A stretch of DNA of 13,654 nucleotides from Bacteroidota bacterium (GCA_022708385.1 JAKIYU010000042.1:1-13654); one strand, 5' to 3'. Shown: positions 1-7,319, counted from the first letter of the stretch. Numbers and translations: made by a program. Notes: a model not told the origin generated them from the letters alone.

Positions 1-291
1 TTTGGCTTCAATATCACCCTTGAAGTGAATGCCCCCGGTAATTACAAACAATGAACCTAAAAGAATTATAAATGGGATATAGTCGAAAATAATTGTATCC
101 AACAGTTCCAGTTCCAAACTATTAGCAATTAAATAAATTCCCGTTGGAATTGCAAGTACAAGAGAAACAATAAGTTTGTTTTTGTTATGTTCCCACCAGT
201 GTTCAAAAAACATAGGACCCAAAGCAATAGTAAGCAACATAATCGCAAAAGGTATGATGGCCCACAAAGGAATAGAAATTAAATGTTCCAT
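1..291 (-). CDS. Probable Na+/H+ antiporter (NhaD/ion-transporter type), N-terminal part
   Basis: The reading frame is open on the minus strand from an ATG at 291 to the window edge, giving 97 residues and no stop. The protein begins MEHLISIPLWAIIPF. It has three hydrophobic stretches (about residues 6-28, 41-57 and 66-86), separated by a charged turn with FFEHWWEHNKNK. It is therefore an integral inner-membrane protein. From memory, the FEHWWE-type start resembles Bacteroidota proteins annotated as sodium:proton antiporters of the NhaD/citrate-transporter superfamily. This is a family guess from the N-terminus only, because the catalytic core lies outside the window. It is transcribed divergently from yebC. 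A -7 box (318-325) lies about 27 bp upstream, so the leader would be short. Another multi-pass transporter is possible. Confidence 0.6.
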   Translation of the reverse strand, partial: MEHLISIPLWAIIPFAIMLLTIALGPMFFEHWWEHNKNKLIVSLVLAIPTGIYLIANSLELELLDTIIFDYIPFIILLGSLFVITGGIHFKGDIEAK

Positions 292-317
292 AAAAAAATT
301 AGATTTAAAAATTTTGG

Positions 318-325
318 CAAAACTA
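318..325 (-). promoter_or_regulatory. Candidate -7 promoter element for the transporter
   Basis: Read on the minus strand this is TAGTTTTG, matching the Bacteroidota sigma consensus TAnnTTTG. A start of transcription about 7 bp downstream would give a leader near 20 nt. I see no clear -33 TTTG at the expected distance, so support rests on the -7 match and its position. Confidence 0.4.
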
Positions 326-387
326 TATACTTTTATTTATATATAAGAAATATTATTATTTTTTTTTAAATCTATTTTAATCTTGAT

Positions 388-395
388 TAATTTTG
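388..395 (+). promoter_or_regulatory. Candidate -7 promoter element for yebC
   Basis: TAATTTTG matches TAnnTTTG and ends 19 bp before the yebC start codon, so the leader would be only about 12-13 nt and A/T-rich. The expected -33 position is a T-run rather than a clean TTTG. With the box at 318-325 it makes a compact divergent promoter region. Confidence 0.45.
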
Positions 396-414
396 CGGAA
401 CAAAAATATTTATT

Positions 415-1125
415 ATGGGACGCGCATTTGAATACAGGCGGGCAGCCAAAGAAAAAAGATGGGACAAGATGTCGAAGGTATTTCCAAAACTGGCAAAACT
501 TATAACATTAGCTGCCAAGGAAGGCGGTACCGACCCCAATATGAATCCCAGACTTCGTAATGCTATAAGCATGGCCAAGGCACAGAACATGCCCAAGGAA
601 AATATTGACAATGCTATTAAAAGGGCTGTGGCAAAGGATGCTGAGTCGCTTGTAGAGGTGGTTTATGAAGGCAAAGGGCCACACGGTGTACTTGTTTACG
701 TTGAATGCACGACCGACAATGTTACCCGTACGGTTGCCAATGTAAGGTCTTATTTCAATAAAGCCGGCGGCGCTTTTGTACCCGCAGGCAGTTTTGAATT
801 TATGTTCTCTCGTAAAGCTGTTTTTGAAATAGAAAAATCGGACAGTATCAATATGGAAGAACTCGAACTTGACCTTATAGATGCTGGCCTTGAAAGCATT
901 GAAAATACTGAAGATGTCTGGATGCTGTATGCCAATTATACCGACTTCGGACATATGATAAAAGCACTTGAGGACAAGAATATTCAACCTATTAAGTCCG
1001 TTCTCAAGCGCATACCTAACAGCACTGTTTCTTTCAGTGAGGAAGAACTGGGAGAAATTGAAAAAATGCTCGACAGGATAGAAGACGACGATGATGTTCA
1101 GGCTGTTTATACCAATATCGAATAA
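415..1125 (+). CDS. yebC: YebC/TACO1 family protein
   Basis: This 236-residue protein is full length for the family. The start MGRAFEYRRAAKEKRWDKMS is the standard YebC N-terminus, which fixes the ATG at 415. Family blocks follow in order: the basic helical N-domain with NMPKENIDNAIKRA (residues 58-71), YEGKGPHG (84-91), DNVTRTVANVR (101-111), GGAFVPAGSFEF (118-129) and an acidic C-terminus with EDDDDVQAVYTN (223-234). The family was long annotated as DNA-binding regulators (PmpR type). More recent work on bacterial YebC and mitochondrial TACO1 points to a cytoplasmic, ribosome-linked role in translating proline-rich stretches. Which role applies here cannot be read from the sequence. The gene stands alone with its own promoter box. 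It converges on the hydrolase gene with only 4 bp between the stop codons and no hairpin terminator between them. Confidence 0.95.
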   Translation: MGRAFEYRRAAKEKRWDKMSKVFPKLAKLITLAAKEGGTDPNMNPRLRNAISMAKAQNMPKENIDNAIKRAVAKDAESLVEVVYEGKGPHGVLVYVECTTDNVTRTVANVRSYFNKAGGAFVPAGSFEFMFSRKAVFEIEKSDSINMEELELDLIDAGLESIENTEDVWMLYANYTDFGHMIKALEDKNIQPIKSVLKRIPNSTVSFSEEELGEIEKMLDRIEDDDDVQAVYTNIE

Positions 1126-1129
1126 TTTT

Positions 1130-2299
1130 TTAATCTCTTGTTAAGTACAAATCGGTAGTTACCGGAAAATGGTCCGACAACTTGATATTGTGAGTCCGGA
1201 AACCCGAAGCGACAAACAGATCGCTATAAAAGACATAATCTATTCTGAAGTAAGGGAGTTTTCCGTTGTAGGTTTCACCAATACCTTTTCCTGAAGCAAG
1301 AAAAGCATCATTGAGATGCCTCGTCAGTTTATAATAGGCATAAGAAGAAGGTGTATCGTTAAGATCGGTACATAGCACAACAGGATAAGGGCTGACGGAA
1401 ATATGGTCAGCAATGATTCTGATTTGCTGTGCCCTGCAAATGAAAGCCTTTTTAAGGCGACGTGCTATTTTGCGAAATGATTCATCCAGTTCGGGTTGTT
1501 CATTGTCATCAAAATTTAATGAACTTATATTCTCGATGAAAGCAAAATCTTCGGGGCTTATACCTATTGAAGCAAAATGAGCATTATAAACTCTTATAGT
1601 ATCCTGCCCGACAGCAATATCTGTATATATACACGGGTTTTTGCTGCTCATCGGAAACGACAGAGTGCCTTTATTTACAATAGGAAAAGCTGATAATGTA
1701 GATATGCCATAAAGCTGGTTTTTTCGTTTAAAGGTATAATGTGAATGCTCGTCTGATGCTTTCTGAATTTCGGAAAGGGTATCGATTGTACGGAATTTAT
1801 GGCTCATGTCGGAATATACTTCCTGAAGGCATATAATATCCGCATTCTGCTCTTTGATAAATGCGAACATTTCATCTCTGCTGGCCACTATATCAATTTT
1901 TTTATTGCCAGTTCGAATATTAAAAGTTCTCACATTAAAAGAGAGTACTTTTATATGTGATGCATTTTGCGTTTCATTTTTATGAGAAACACTGAAAATA
2001 TTAAAAAATTTCAGAAAAAGTGGCATGCAAATCAGCTGAACAACAAATACAAACAGAGAAAACTTGCGGTGTATAATCAGCCAGAAGAATAGTAAAACAA
2101 AGCTAAAAATGTATAGGTAAGGAAATGAAATGCCAATAAATGCGATAGGCCAAAAGGTATCGGGGGAAATAAAGCGGGCTGAAAATGCAGTTAACAACAA
2201 AAAAAGGTACAAAACGGATATTACCTTAAAAATTCCCACAAAAAAAGAAGATGTTTTTCGTTTATTTTTTTTTGATTTTGGAGTTTTGGCCATAATCAT
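1130..2299 (-). CDS. Membrane-anchored endonuclease/exonuclease/phosphatase (EEP) family hydrolase
   Basis: The protein has 389 residues. A Lys-rich N-terminus (4-15) is followed by three hydrophobic segments (about 21-42, 49-75 and 79-102) and then a complete EEP fold. The fold's metal and catalytic motifs are all visible: LSFNVR (Asn122), ICLQE (Glu160), YNAHF (His241), CTDLND (Asp312, Asn314), IDYVF (Asp354) and SDHFPV (Asp376, His377). The family cleaves phosphodiesters in nucleic acids, lipids or small molecules; the substrate is unknown. The topology suggests a membrane-anchored enzyme, probably with the domain outside the cytoplasm. The ATG at 2299 overlaps the stop of the preceding gene as ATGA, favouring translational coupling. 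A second ATG at 2293 (MAKTPKSK) is an alternative start. It is the last gene of the mutL operon. Confidence 0.85.
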   Translation of the reverse strand: MIMAKTPKSKKNKRKTSSFFVGIFKVISVLYLFLLLTAFSARFISPDTFWPIAFIGISFPYLYIFSFVLLFFWLIIHRKFSLFVFVVQLICMPLFLKFFNIFSVSHKNETQNASHIKVLSFNVRTFNIRTGNKKIDIVASRDEMFAFIKEQNADIICLQEVYSDMSHKFRTIDTLSEIQKASDEHSHYTFKRKNQLYGISTLSAFPIVNKGTLSFPMSSKNPCIYTDIAVGQDTIRVYNAHFASIGISPEDFAFIENISSLNFDDNEQPELDESFRKIARRLKKAFICRAQQIRIIADHISVSPYPVVLCTDLNDTPSSYAYYKLTRHLNDAFLASGKGIGETYNGKLPYFRIDYVFYSDLFVASGFRTHNIKLSDHFPVTTDLYLTRD

Positions 2300-3024
2300 T
2301 TTTTTGATGAATTAAACAGGAAATCCTTTTCTTCATTGGATAGGCTATCGTAGCCTGAGCGGGAAATTTTATCGAGAATGGCATCAATCTTTTTTTGTTT
2401 CTCTGCTCTAATGGCATTATATTCATCATCACTCAGGGGGCGTCCTCCCTTTTCGGCTTTCATTTTAGGTTTTTTTCTAAAAAAAGAAAATAGCGTTGAA
2501 AAATAAGAAAAAATATTTTTGAATGCGCCATTTAGAATAAATCCATAACACAGGCCAACCCCAAGAGCTCCGAGATGTGCCAGATAAAGTTCAGGCACCC
2601 TGATACTAAGGAAATTAATTATCATTACAATCACTGTCAGAATTTTCAGTTTTATACTGAACATAAAAATTCTCACCGTTGTATTTGGAGAAAATGCTGT
2701 TATAGCTGCGAGTACTGCTGTTACAGCCGATTGTATAACAGCTGATATCAACAATTGGTCAAAGTTTAAACTTTTCAACCACAACGAATACAAAGCGCCT
2801 CCGGTAATTATACCTGCTAAATATGCCCCAACAAGATGCGAAGCAATTATTCTATCGGAAAAAAGGCGCCCCCCAAAGTAAAGAATAAAGATAAAAAAGG
2901 CTGCTGTATAAAATTTCTCGCCCGCCCATACAAAGGCAGCAGCTTGTAATATAAGCAGGACTGAAAGCACAGGATAAGTCCTGAAAAAATGCCTGATTAC
3001 AACAATAAAAGTATCTTTTTGCAT
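2296..3024 (-). CDS. Rhomboid-like membrane protein lacking the catalytic serine (predicted inactive)
   Basis: The protein has 242 residues, with about six hydrophobic segments between residues 17 and 165 and a soluble charged tail. It aligns with the rhomboid encoded just upstream. The His-bearing last helix is kept (YLAHLGALGVGLCYGFIL, His150). The GASGAVFGILLAF block is replaced by VIQSAVTAVLAAITAF (96-111), placing Gln98 at the serine position. The HxxxN pair of helix 2 is also absent. I infer a rhomboid pseudoprotease. The tail has GRPLSDDEYNAIRAEKQ and ends EEKDFLFNSSKK, a short helical domain that I recall as a conserved C-terminal extension (DUF6576-like) of Bacteroidota rhomboid-like proteins. 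The start lies 1 bp after the upstream rhomboid stop and the end overlaps the EEP gene by 4 bp. It may partner or regulate the active rhomboid. Confidence 0.82.
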   Translation of the reverse strand: MQKDTFIVVIRHFFRTYPVLSVLLILQAAAFVWAGEKFYTAAFFIFILYFGGRLFSDRIIASHLVGAYLAGIITGGALYSLWLKSLNFDQLLISAVIQSAVTAVLAAITAFSPNTTVRIFMFSIKLKILTVIVMIINFLSIRVPELYLAHLGALGVGLCYGFILNGAFKNIFSYFSTLFSFFRKKPKMKAEKGGRPLSDDEYNAIRAEKQKKIDAILDKISRSGYDSLSNEEKDFLFNSSKK

Positions 3025-3025
3025 A

Positions 3026-3865
3026 CTAATAAAAGGTCTTTCTGTTTTTGTTCCAATATTTAATCATGAAGAAACCAAAAATCATCCCGCCCAGATGTGC
3101 GAAATGAGCTACATTATCGCCGGGGTTATTTGAAATACCTAAGTAAAGTTCTATAGCTCCGTATATCATTACAAAGTATTTAGCCTTAATGGGGATGGCA
3201 AAATACACATAAAGCATGGCATTGGGAAAAAGCATACCAAACGCAAGCAGAATACCAAAAACAGCTCCTGATGCACCAACTGTAGGCACATCCCTTTTAA
3301 GTACAAGCCATTCGTTTAAAATATTCTCTGATTCTTCAATAATAGATATGTTCTGGGGGTTGTTATAAAACTCACTTATAAAATTTTTAACAACTGCATG
3401 ATACTCTCTGTTGAAAATACCTTTAAAATGCGTTTTGTATATCTGTTCAAACATATCGGGGGTCGGATACGACATAAAAGAATCAATTTTACTTTGAGCC
3501 ATACTTAAGTCAATGTATGAGATGACACCCTGTATCACTATTGCTCCAATAGCAGTAACAAAATAATAAAGTAAAAAGCGTTTGCCCCCCCACACCTCTT
3601 CCAAAACCCGACCGAACATCCACACGGCAAACATATTAAAAAAAATATGGCCAATTCCGCCATGCATAAACATATATGTAACAAGCTGATAGGGTTTAAA
3701 ATCGGGTGAATTGAAATTATGGAATCCCAAATAATCGGTAAGGTTTATATGAAAGGTATTGCCGAGTGAAAAATCGGCAAGAAAAAAAAGTACATTAATA
3801 ATAAAAATATTTTTTACCACATCGGGTAAACTGCCAAAACCACCAATATCATGTCGTAAATTCAT
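3026..3865 (-). CDS. Rhomboid family intramembrane serine protease
   Basis: The protein has 279 residues and six predicted membrane helices. The catalytic dyad is intact: Ser199 in GASGAVFG (197-204) and His257 in HFAHLGGMIFGF (254-265). Oxyanion-side residues His73 and Asn77 lie in HGGIGHIFFNMFAVWMFG, and WMFGRVLEEVWG precedes loop 1. Rhomboids cut transmembrane segments of membrane proteins within the bilayer; the substrate here is unknown. About 75 mostly polar residues (119-193) sit between helices 3 and 4, longer than the short loop there in E. coli GlpG. The gene lies between mutL (14 bp upstream) and a serine-less rhomboid-like gene (1 bp downstream). This arrangement suggests co-expression of an active and an inactive rhomboid. 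Confidence 0.93.
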   Translation of the reverse strand: MNLRHDIGGFGSLPDVVKNIFIINVLFFLADFSLGNTFHINLTDYLGFHNFNSPDFKPYQLVTYMFMHGGIGHIFFNMFAVWMFGRVLEEVWGGKRFLLYYFVTAIGAIVIQGVISYIDLSMAQSKIDSFMSYPTPDMFEQIYKTHFKGIFNREYHAVVKNFISEFYNNPQNISIIEESENILNEWLVLKRDVPTVGASGAVFGILLAFGMLFPNAMLYVYFAIPIKAKYFVMIYGAIELYLGISNNPGDNVAHFAHLGGMIFGFFMIKYWNKNRKTFY

Positions 3866-3879
3866 TTTGAAAAGTAATT

Positions 3880-5730
3880 TTAATTCTTTTTATAAAAAGC
3901 AGCTTCAAGCTCTTGCAGGTTAATTAAAGCAACTGTTGGTTTACCGGTTGGTGAATAGTTTGGATTAGCACATGCAAAGAGTTTTTCAATAATGTCATTC
4001 ATTTCCTCGTTTTGAAGGGGTTTACCCTGTTTAACAGCAAGGTTTTTGGCCAGTGCAGTTGCAATTTTTTCATTTTTATTCAGTGACACTTGCATCATTG
4101 AGCTTTTATAACTCTCGAGCATTTTCTCAAAAATATCCTGAAGATTAACTTCGGTCAAATCTGCCGGTGTAGCATTAATCTCAAAGGTATTTTTGTCATA
4201 AGCAACGATACCGAAACCCAGAGCGATAAAACATACATGCAAGTCAGAAACAATTTCAGCATCAGCATTAGAAAAAGTTATTGTTTGTGGGAAAAGTAAC
4301 TGCTGGGAAGCTGGTTTATTATTTTCAAGGCAGTGTAGGTATTTTTCAAACAATATTCTTTCATGGGCAGCTTGTTGATCAATAAGCATGATACCCGACT
4401 TAACCGAAGCAATAATAAATCGGTTGTGTAGTTGTATCATTTTAAGAGTATCAAGAACTGAAAATTTATCTTCAATGTTTTCAGAAAACATTTTTTCACT
4501 TCTTTCTGTTTTTTCATTGCCAGACAAAGCATTTTTATTCAGGTATTCATCGTACAACTTCTGCCAGTTTCGTTTGTTACTCCTTTCAGTGGGGCTTTCG
4601 AAAGGATGACTTGAAGCTGATCTCTCAAATGGATTAAAATTGGGATTCGTTTTAATAACAGGAGGAGCCACAAATGTACCCTGAGGCAATGGTGTAACAT
4701 CAATGCCTTCGGGTTTGGTAAAATCTATACTAGGCATGATGTTATGAACACCCAAGGCCCTTTTAACTGTAGCATTTAAAAAGCTATACACTATTCTCTC
4801 GTCCTGAAATTTAATTTCCGTTTTGGTAGGATGAATATTCACATCTATTTGTTCGGGTGCAATTTCAATAAAGATAAAATAAGAAGGGAAACTATCGCTT
4901 TTAATCAGGTTTGCAAAGGCACTGACCACCGCATGATTTAAGTAATTATGCTTCATAAACCTGTTGTTGGTAAAGAAAAATTGTTCGCCTCTTGTTTTGC
5001 GGGCAAATTCGGGTTTAGATATAAAGCCTCTGAAGGACACCAGTTCCGATGTATGTTCAAGAGCCACAAGACGTTCGTTATAGGCATTTCCAAAGCAAGC
5101 AACGAGACGCTTTTTCAGGTTTGTTTTTTCGAGATGAAAGACTTCGCTGTTGTTATGATAATAAGAAAAGGCAATATGGGGATGTGCAATGGCGAGACGT
5201 ATAAACTCATCGTTAATATGTTTGAGTTCTACCTGATCCGATTTGAGGAAGTTGCGTCTAGCAGGCACATTGAAGAAAAGGTTTTTAACAGCTATTGAAG
5301 TGCCTTTGTCACAACTGCAGGCTTCCTGGCTTTTCACGACCGAAGCTTCGTTAATAATATAAGTACCCAGTTCATCGGTTTCTCTTCTTGATTTCATTTC
5401 TACCCTTGCTATTGCACATATCGACGCCAAGGCTTCACCCCTAAAACCCATAGTTGAAATAGAAAACAAATCGTTGGCCTGTTTGATTTTGGAAGTAGCA
5501 TGACGTTCAAAGCTAAGCCTTGCATCGGTCTCCGACATACCGTCACCATTATCTATTACCTGTATCAGGGTGCGTCCAGCATCTTTTATTATAAGCTTAA
5601 TATTTTCGGCATGGGCATCTATAGCATTCTCCATTAATTCCTTTACAACTGATGCCGGGCGTTGTATAACTTCTCCGGCAGCAATCTGATTGGCCACACT
5701 GTCGGGCAACAGTTTAATGATATCCGGCAT
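3880..5730 (-). CDS. mutL: DNA mismatch repair protein MutL
   Basis: The protein has 616 residues, the usual MutL size. The N-terminal GHKL ATPase is complete: IAAGEVIQRPASVVKELMENAIDA (Glu34 as general base, Asn35 for Mg2+), DNGDGM (60-65), RHATSKI (76-82) and GFRGEALASI (95-104). The transducer domain follows with NNRFMKHNYLNHAV and DVNIHPTKTEIKF. A polar linker (about 335-425) leads to the dimerisation domain. MutL couples MutS mismatch recognition to strand removal. The endonuclease-site motifs are altered: DQQAAHERILFE (451-462) for DQHAxxExxxxE, AKN (561-563) for ACR, and SPTGKP (593-598) for CPHGRP. Nicking may therefore be lost or depend on other residues. The start codon is 3 bp after the upstream gene's stop, which indicates one operon. 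Confidence 0.97.
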   Translation of the reverse strand: MPDIIKLLPDSVANQIAAGEVIQRPASVVKELMENAIDAHAENIKLIIKDAGRTLIQVIDNGDGMSETDARLSFERHATSKIKQANDLFSISTMGFRGEALASICAIARVEMKSRRETDELGTYIINEASVVKSQEACSCDKGTSIAVKNLFFNVPARRNFLKSDQVELKHINDEFIRLAIAHPHIAFSYYHNNSEVFHLEKTNLKKRLVACFGNAYNERLVALEHTSELVSFRGFISKPEFARKTRGEQFFFTNNRFMKHNYLNHAVVSAFANLIKSDSFPSYFIFIEIAPEQIDVNIHPTKTEIKFQDERIVYSFLNATVKRALGVHNIMPSIDFTKPEGIDVTPLPQGTFVAPPVIKTNPNFNPFERSASSHPFESPTERSNKRNWQKLYDEYLNKNALSGNEKTERSEKMFSENIEDKFSVLDTLKMIQLHNRFIIASVKSGIMLIDQQAAHERILFEKYLHCLENNKPASQQLLFPQTITFSNADAEIVSDLHVCFIALGFGIVAYDKNTFEINATPADLTEVNLQDIFEKMLESYKSSMMQVSLNKNEKIATALAKNLAVKQGKPLQNEEMNDIIEKLFACANPNYSPTGKPTVALINLQELEAAFYKKN

Positions 5731-5733
5731 AAA

Positions 5734-5994
5734 CTACATTTTAAAAATCCAGTATATAAGTGTAAATAGCAGCGCAATTACAAAAGCAATGACAGTAACC
5801 GGGTATTTCTGTCTTTTTTTCTTTTTTTGCGCATGCCACTGTGTGTGAATTTTACTCCTTATGTTTTGGAGCTCATCGCTTTCCTGCGCCATTTCATTCT
5901 TTGAAATAATATCCTTATCCTTATCAGGATCGTAAAACACAGGTTTGTAATTGAAAGACTTATGCTTGTTTATTTTAAAGAAAGAAAATCCCAT
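5734..5994 (-). CDS. Small single-pass membrane protein next to mutL
   Basis: This 86-residue protein begins MGFSFFKINKHKSFNYKP. It has a charged, lysine-rich middle (Asp-Pro-Asp-Lys-Asp-Lys at 22-27, then KKKKRQK at 57-63) and one C-terminal hydrophobic helix (about 65-84, ending YWIFKM). This predicts a tail-anchored protein with its N-terminus in the cytoplasm by the positive-inside rule. From memory, similar small proteins sit directly upstream of mutL in other Bacteroidota. Some are labelled 'riboflavin synthase subunit beta', probably by neighbourhood to ribH; nothing here resembles a flavin enzyme. It is the first gene of the operon, with 3 bp to mutL. The function is unknown. Confidence 0.75.
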   Translation of the reverse strand: MGFSFFKINKHKSFNYKPVFYDPDKDKDIISKNEMAQESDELQNIRSKIHTQWHAQKKKKRQKYPVTVIAFVIALLFTLIYWIFKM

Positions 5995-6050
5995 AACAAT
6001 AATTTATACAAAATTCTGTAAAAAATTCATTCAAATGAAATAAAAAATTA

Positions 6051-6058
6051 TAATTTTG
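6051..6058 (+). promoter_or_regulatory. Candidate -7 promoter element for tRNA-Pro
   Basis: TAATTTTG matches TAnnTTTG, so transcription would start near 6065, about 100 nt before the mature tRNA. A 6-2-6 inverted repeat, TTCATT-CA-AATGAA (6026-6039), covers the -33 region in place of a clear TTTG. Confidence 0.4.
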
Positions 6059-6064
6059 CAAAGT

Positions 6065-6164
6065 TTTTCAGAGTGCACACCTTACATCAAAGGTTAGGCC
6101 TGTAATTCAGAAAAGCAAACGGGTGAGCCTGCCACTAGCAGAAAGCAAGCCCAAAAATAAAGTT
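6065..6164 (+). other. Leader of the tRNA-Pro transcript with small hairpins
   Basis: Between the predicted transcription start and the tRNA lie about 100 nt that can form ACCTT/AAGGT (6079-6094 region) and CTGC-CACTA-GCAG nested inside GGGT...GCCC (6121-6152). No reading frame here is convincing. It is most simply a pre-tRNA leader removed by RNase P. A separate small RNA cannot be excluded. Confidence 0.3.
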
Positions 6165-6238
6165 CGGGGCGTGGCGCAGTTGGCTAGCGTACTTGCATGG
6201 GGTGCAAGGGGTCGGAAGTTCGAGTCTTCTCGCCCCGA
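6165..6238 (+). tRNA. tRNA-Pro (anticodon GGG)
   Basis: This 74-nt cloverleaf is complete. The acceptor CGGGGCG (6165-6171) pairs with CGCCCCG (6231-6237), followed by discriminator A6238. The D-arm GCGC/GCGT has loop AGTTGGCTA. The anticodon stem CTTGC/GCAAG has loop ATGGGGT, giving anticodon GGG. The T-arm GGAAG/CTTCT has loop TTCGAGT. The C1-G72 pair and the GGGTC variable loop are typical of bacterial proline tRNAs. It reads CCC and CCU. The CCA end is not encoded and must be added enzymatically. Confidence 0.97.
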
Positions 6239-6244
6239 CAAAAG

Positions 6245-6275
6245 AAAGGTTTTCGATTTTTCGGAAACCTTTTTT
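6245..6275 (+). terminator. Rho-independent terminator of tRNA-Pro
   Basis: AAAGGTTTTCG (6245-6255) pairs with CGGAAACCTTT (6262-6272) across the loop ATTTTT, with one wobble pair. A T-tract runs to 6275. It begins 7 bp after the tRNA end and closes a one-gene transcription unit. Confidence 0.9.
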
Positions 6276-6783
6276 ATTTATTAAACAAATACCGCTAACT
6301 AAAGTTGTTTTTATTATATGCCATGTGGGGGCGGAAGTTCGCTCCGATAAAACGGAACCTACCCGCTAAAGAGGGGGGCGAGTTTTCACAGTATAGCAAA
6401 TAATGTTTGCTCAGTCACTTAAAATGAAAAGAATTTACCTTACTTATATGTTTAATCAGGTTAAACTTGATTGTTTCAATACAAATAGCATTCAATTAAA
6501 TAACCTGCAACGAAGCTTATAAATTAATATTTAAAGAAGCTCAAGAGGGCAGCTTCGAATTCAGGTTTCAAAGGTATTATTAATAAAAGCACATCTGTGA
6601 AGCTCATCAAATCAGGTATTTTCAGTACCGAAACCGCTTTCCTTTCTTGTTTTGCTATTTAGCAATTCATCAGTGAAAATATTTATATAAATATCTCCCT
6701 CATTGCAAGTACTGTTAAGCATATTTTATATTATAAAAAGCATAACATGCATAACTTGAAACAGTAGAAAAAATCAAAAAAAT
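6276..6783. other. Intergenic region of about 500 bp, no convincing gene
   Basis: No reading frame here has supporting features. A GC-rich island (about 6325-6381) stands out from the AT-rich surroundings and can fold: GTGGG (6325-6329) with CCTAC (6358-6362, one wobble). Inside, TCCG (6343-6346) can pair with CGGA on either side (6332-6335 or 6353-6356). Later there are a GCAAA/TTTGC hairpin (6396-6410) and a GAAGCT/AGCTTC hairpin (6536-6556). The last 60 bp are AT-rich and hold the 3' end of the ferritin-like transcript. I see no clear intrinsic terminator for that gene. Confidence 0.45.
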
Positions 6784-7290
6784 TTAAAATGGCCAGAAGT
6801 TGTTATCATTCCACACTTTCTCGGTTAATTCCTTATTGAGTTCCAGCAGAATTTTGTGATGTTCGCGTTCAAATGTTGTGAGCCAGTTATAGAGTTCTCT
6901 TTCGTTGGCATCGGTAGCATTGACAGCTCTTTCGCCGTACACTTCTATGGCTTTGTTCTCCATATCAATGGCAGCCGAGATGGCCGCAGCTTCAAATCCG
7001 GAGCCGGAAATTTTTTGTTTAATACTATCGGACATAATACTGTTAACGATACTTTCATCGGCGTTGGCCGTATTAATAAAATGGGATTCGAATTTGTTGT
7101 TTTTCTGATAAAAAGCAAACTGCTTACCCAAAAATTCAATATGCAACTGCTCTTCGTCGGCCATTGTATTGAATATTTTCTTCACATCTTCGTTTGTGGC
7201 CTGTTCGGCGACTTTTTTATAAAACGCTTTGCCCCTGTGCTCCATAAGCAGGGCAGTTTTTAAAATTTCAACAGATTTTGATTCTGACAT
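6784..7290 (-). CDS. Ferritin-like / rubrerythrin-type diiron protein
   Basis: The protein has 168 residues, nearly all helical, with the four-helix diiron ligand pattern of the rubrerythrin branch. The ligands are Glu17 (LLMEHRGKAFY), Glu47xxHis50 (ADEEQLHIEFL), Glu111 (IDMENKAIEVY) and Glu141xxHis144 (FEREHHKILLEL). No rubredoxin-like CxxC iron domain is present, so it is not a full rubrerythrin. Such proteins handle peroxide or store iron in the cytoplasm of anaerobes and microaerophiles; the exact reaction is not shown. The C-terminus (NDNNFWPF) is typical of short members of this group as I recall. It is transcribed alone from a box at 7320-7327, with the upstream pntB terminator separating the units. 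Confidence 0.85.
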   Translation of the reverse strand: MSESKSVEILKTALLMEHRGKAFYKKVAEQATNEDVKKIFNTMADEEQLHIEFLGKQFAFYQKNNKFESHFINTANADESIVNSIMSDSIKQKISGSGFEAAAISAAIDMENKAIEVYGERAVNATDANERELYNWLTTFEREHHKILLELNKELTEKVWNDNNFWPF

Positions 7291-7319
7291 ATTTACATAA
7301 TTTTAAGTTTGACATGGTA

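Noticed and set aside
508..987. 159-codon minus-strand open frame opposite yebC
   Set aside because: It is a shadow of yebC on the opposite strand, with no domain pattern and no start context.
4948..5298. 116-codon plus-strand open frame inside mutL
   Set aside because: mutL is unmistakable on the other strand and this frame shows no family features.
6026..6039. TTCATT-CA-AATGAA as a firm operator for tRNA-Pro
   Set aside because: It is short and in AT-rich sequence, so a chance palindrome is likely. It is mentioned only with the promoter box.
6424..6522. A 32-codon open frame starting MKRIYLTYMFNQ in the large intergenic gap
   Set aside because: It has no ribosome-binding or promoter support, no recognisable motif, and it is the length expected by chance.
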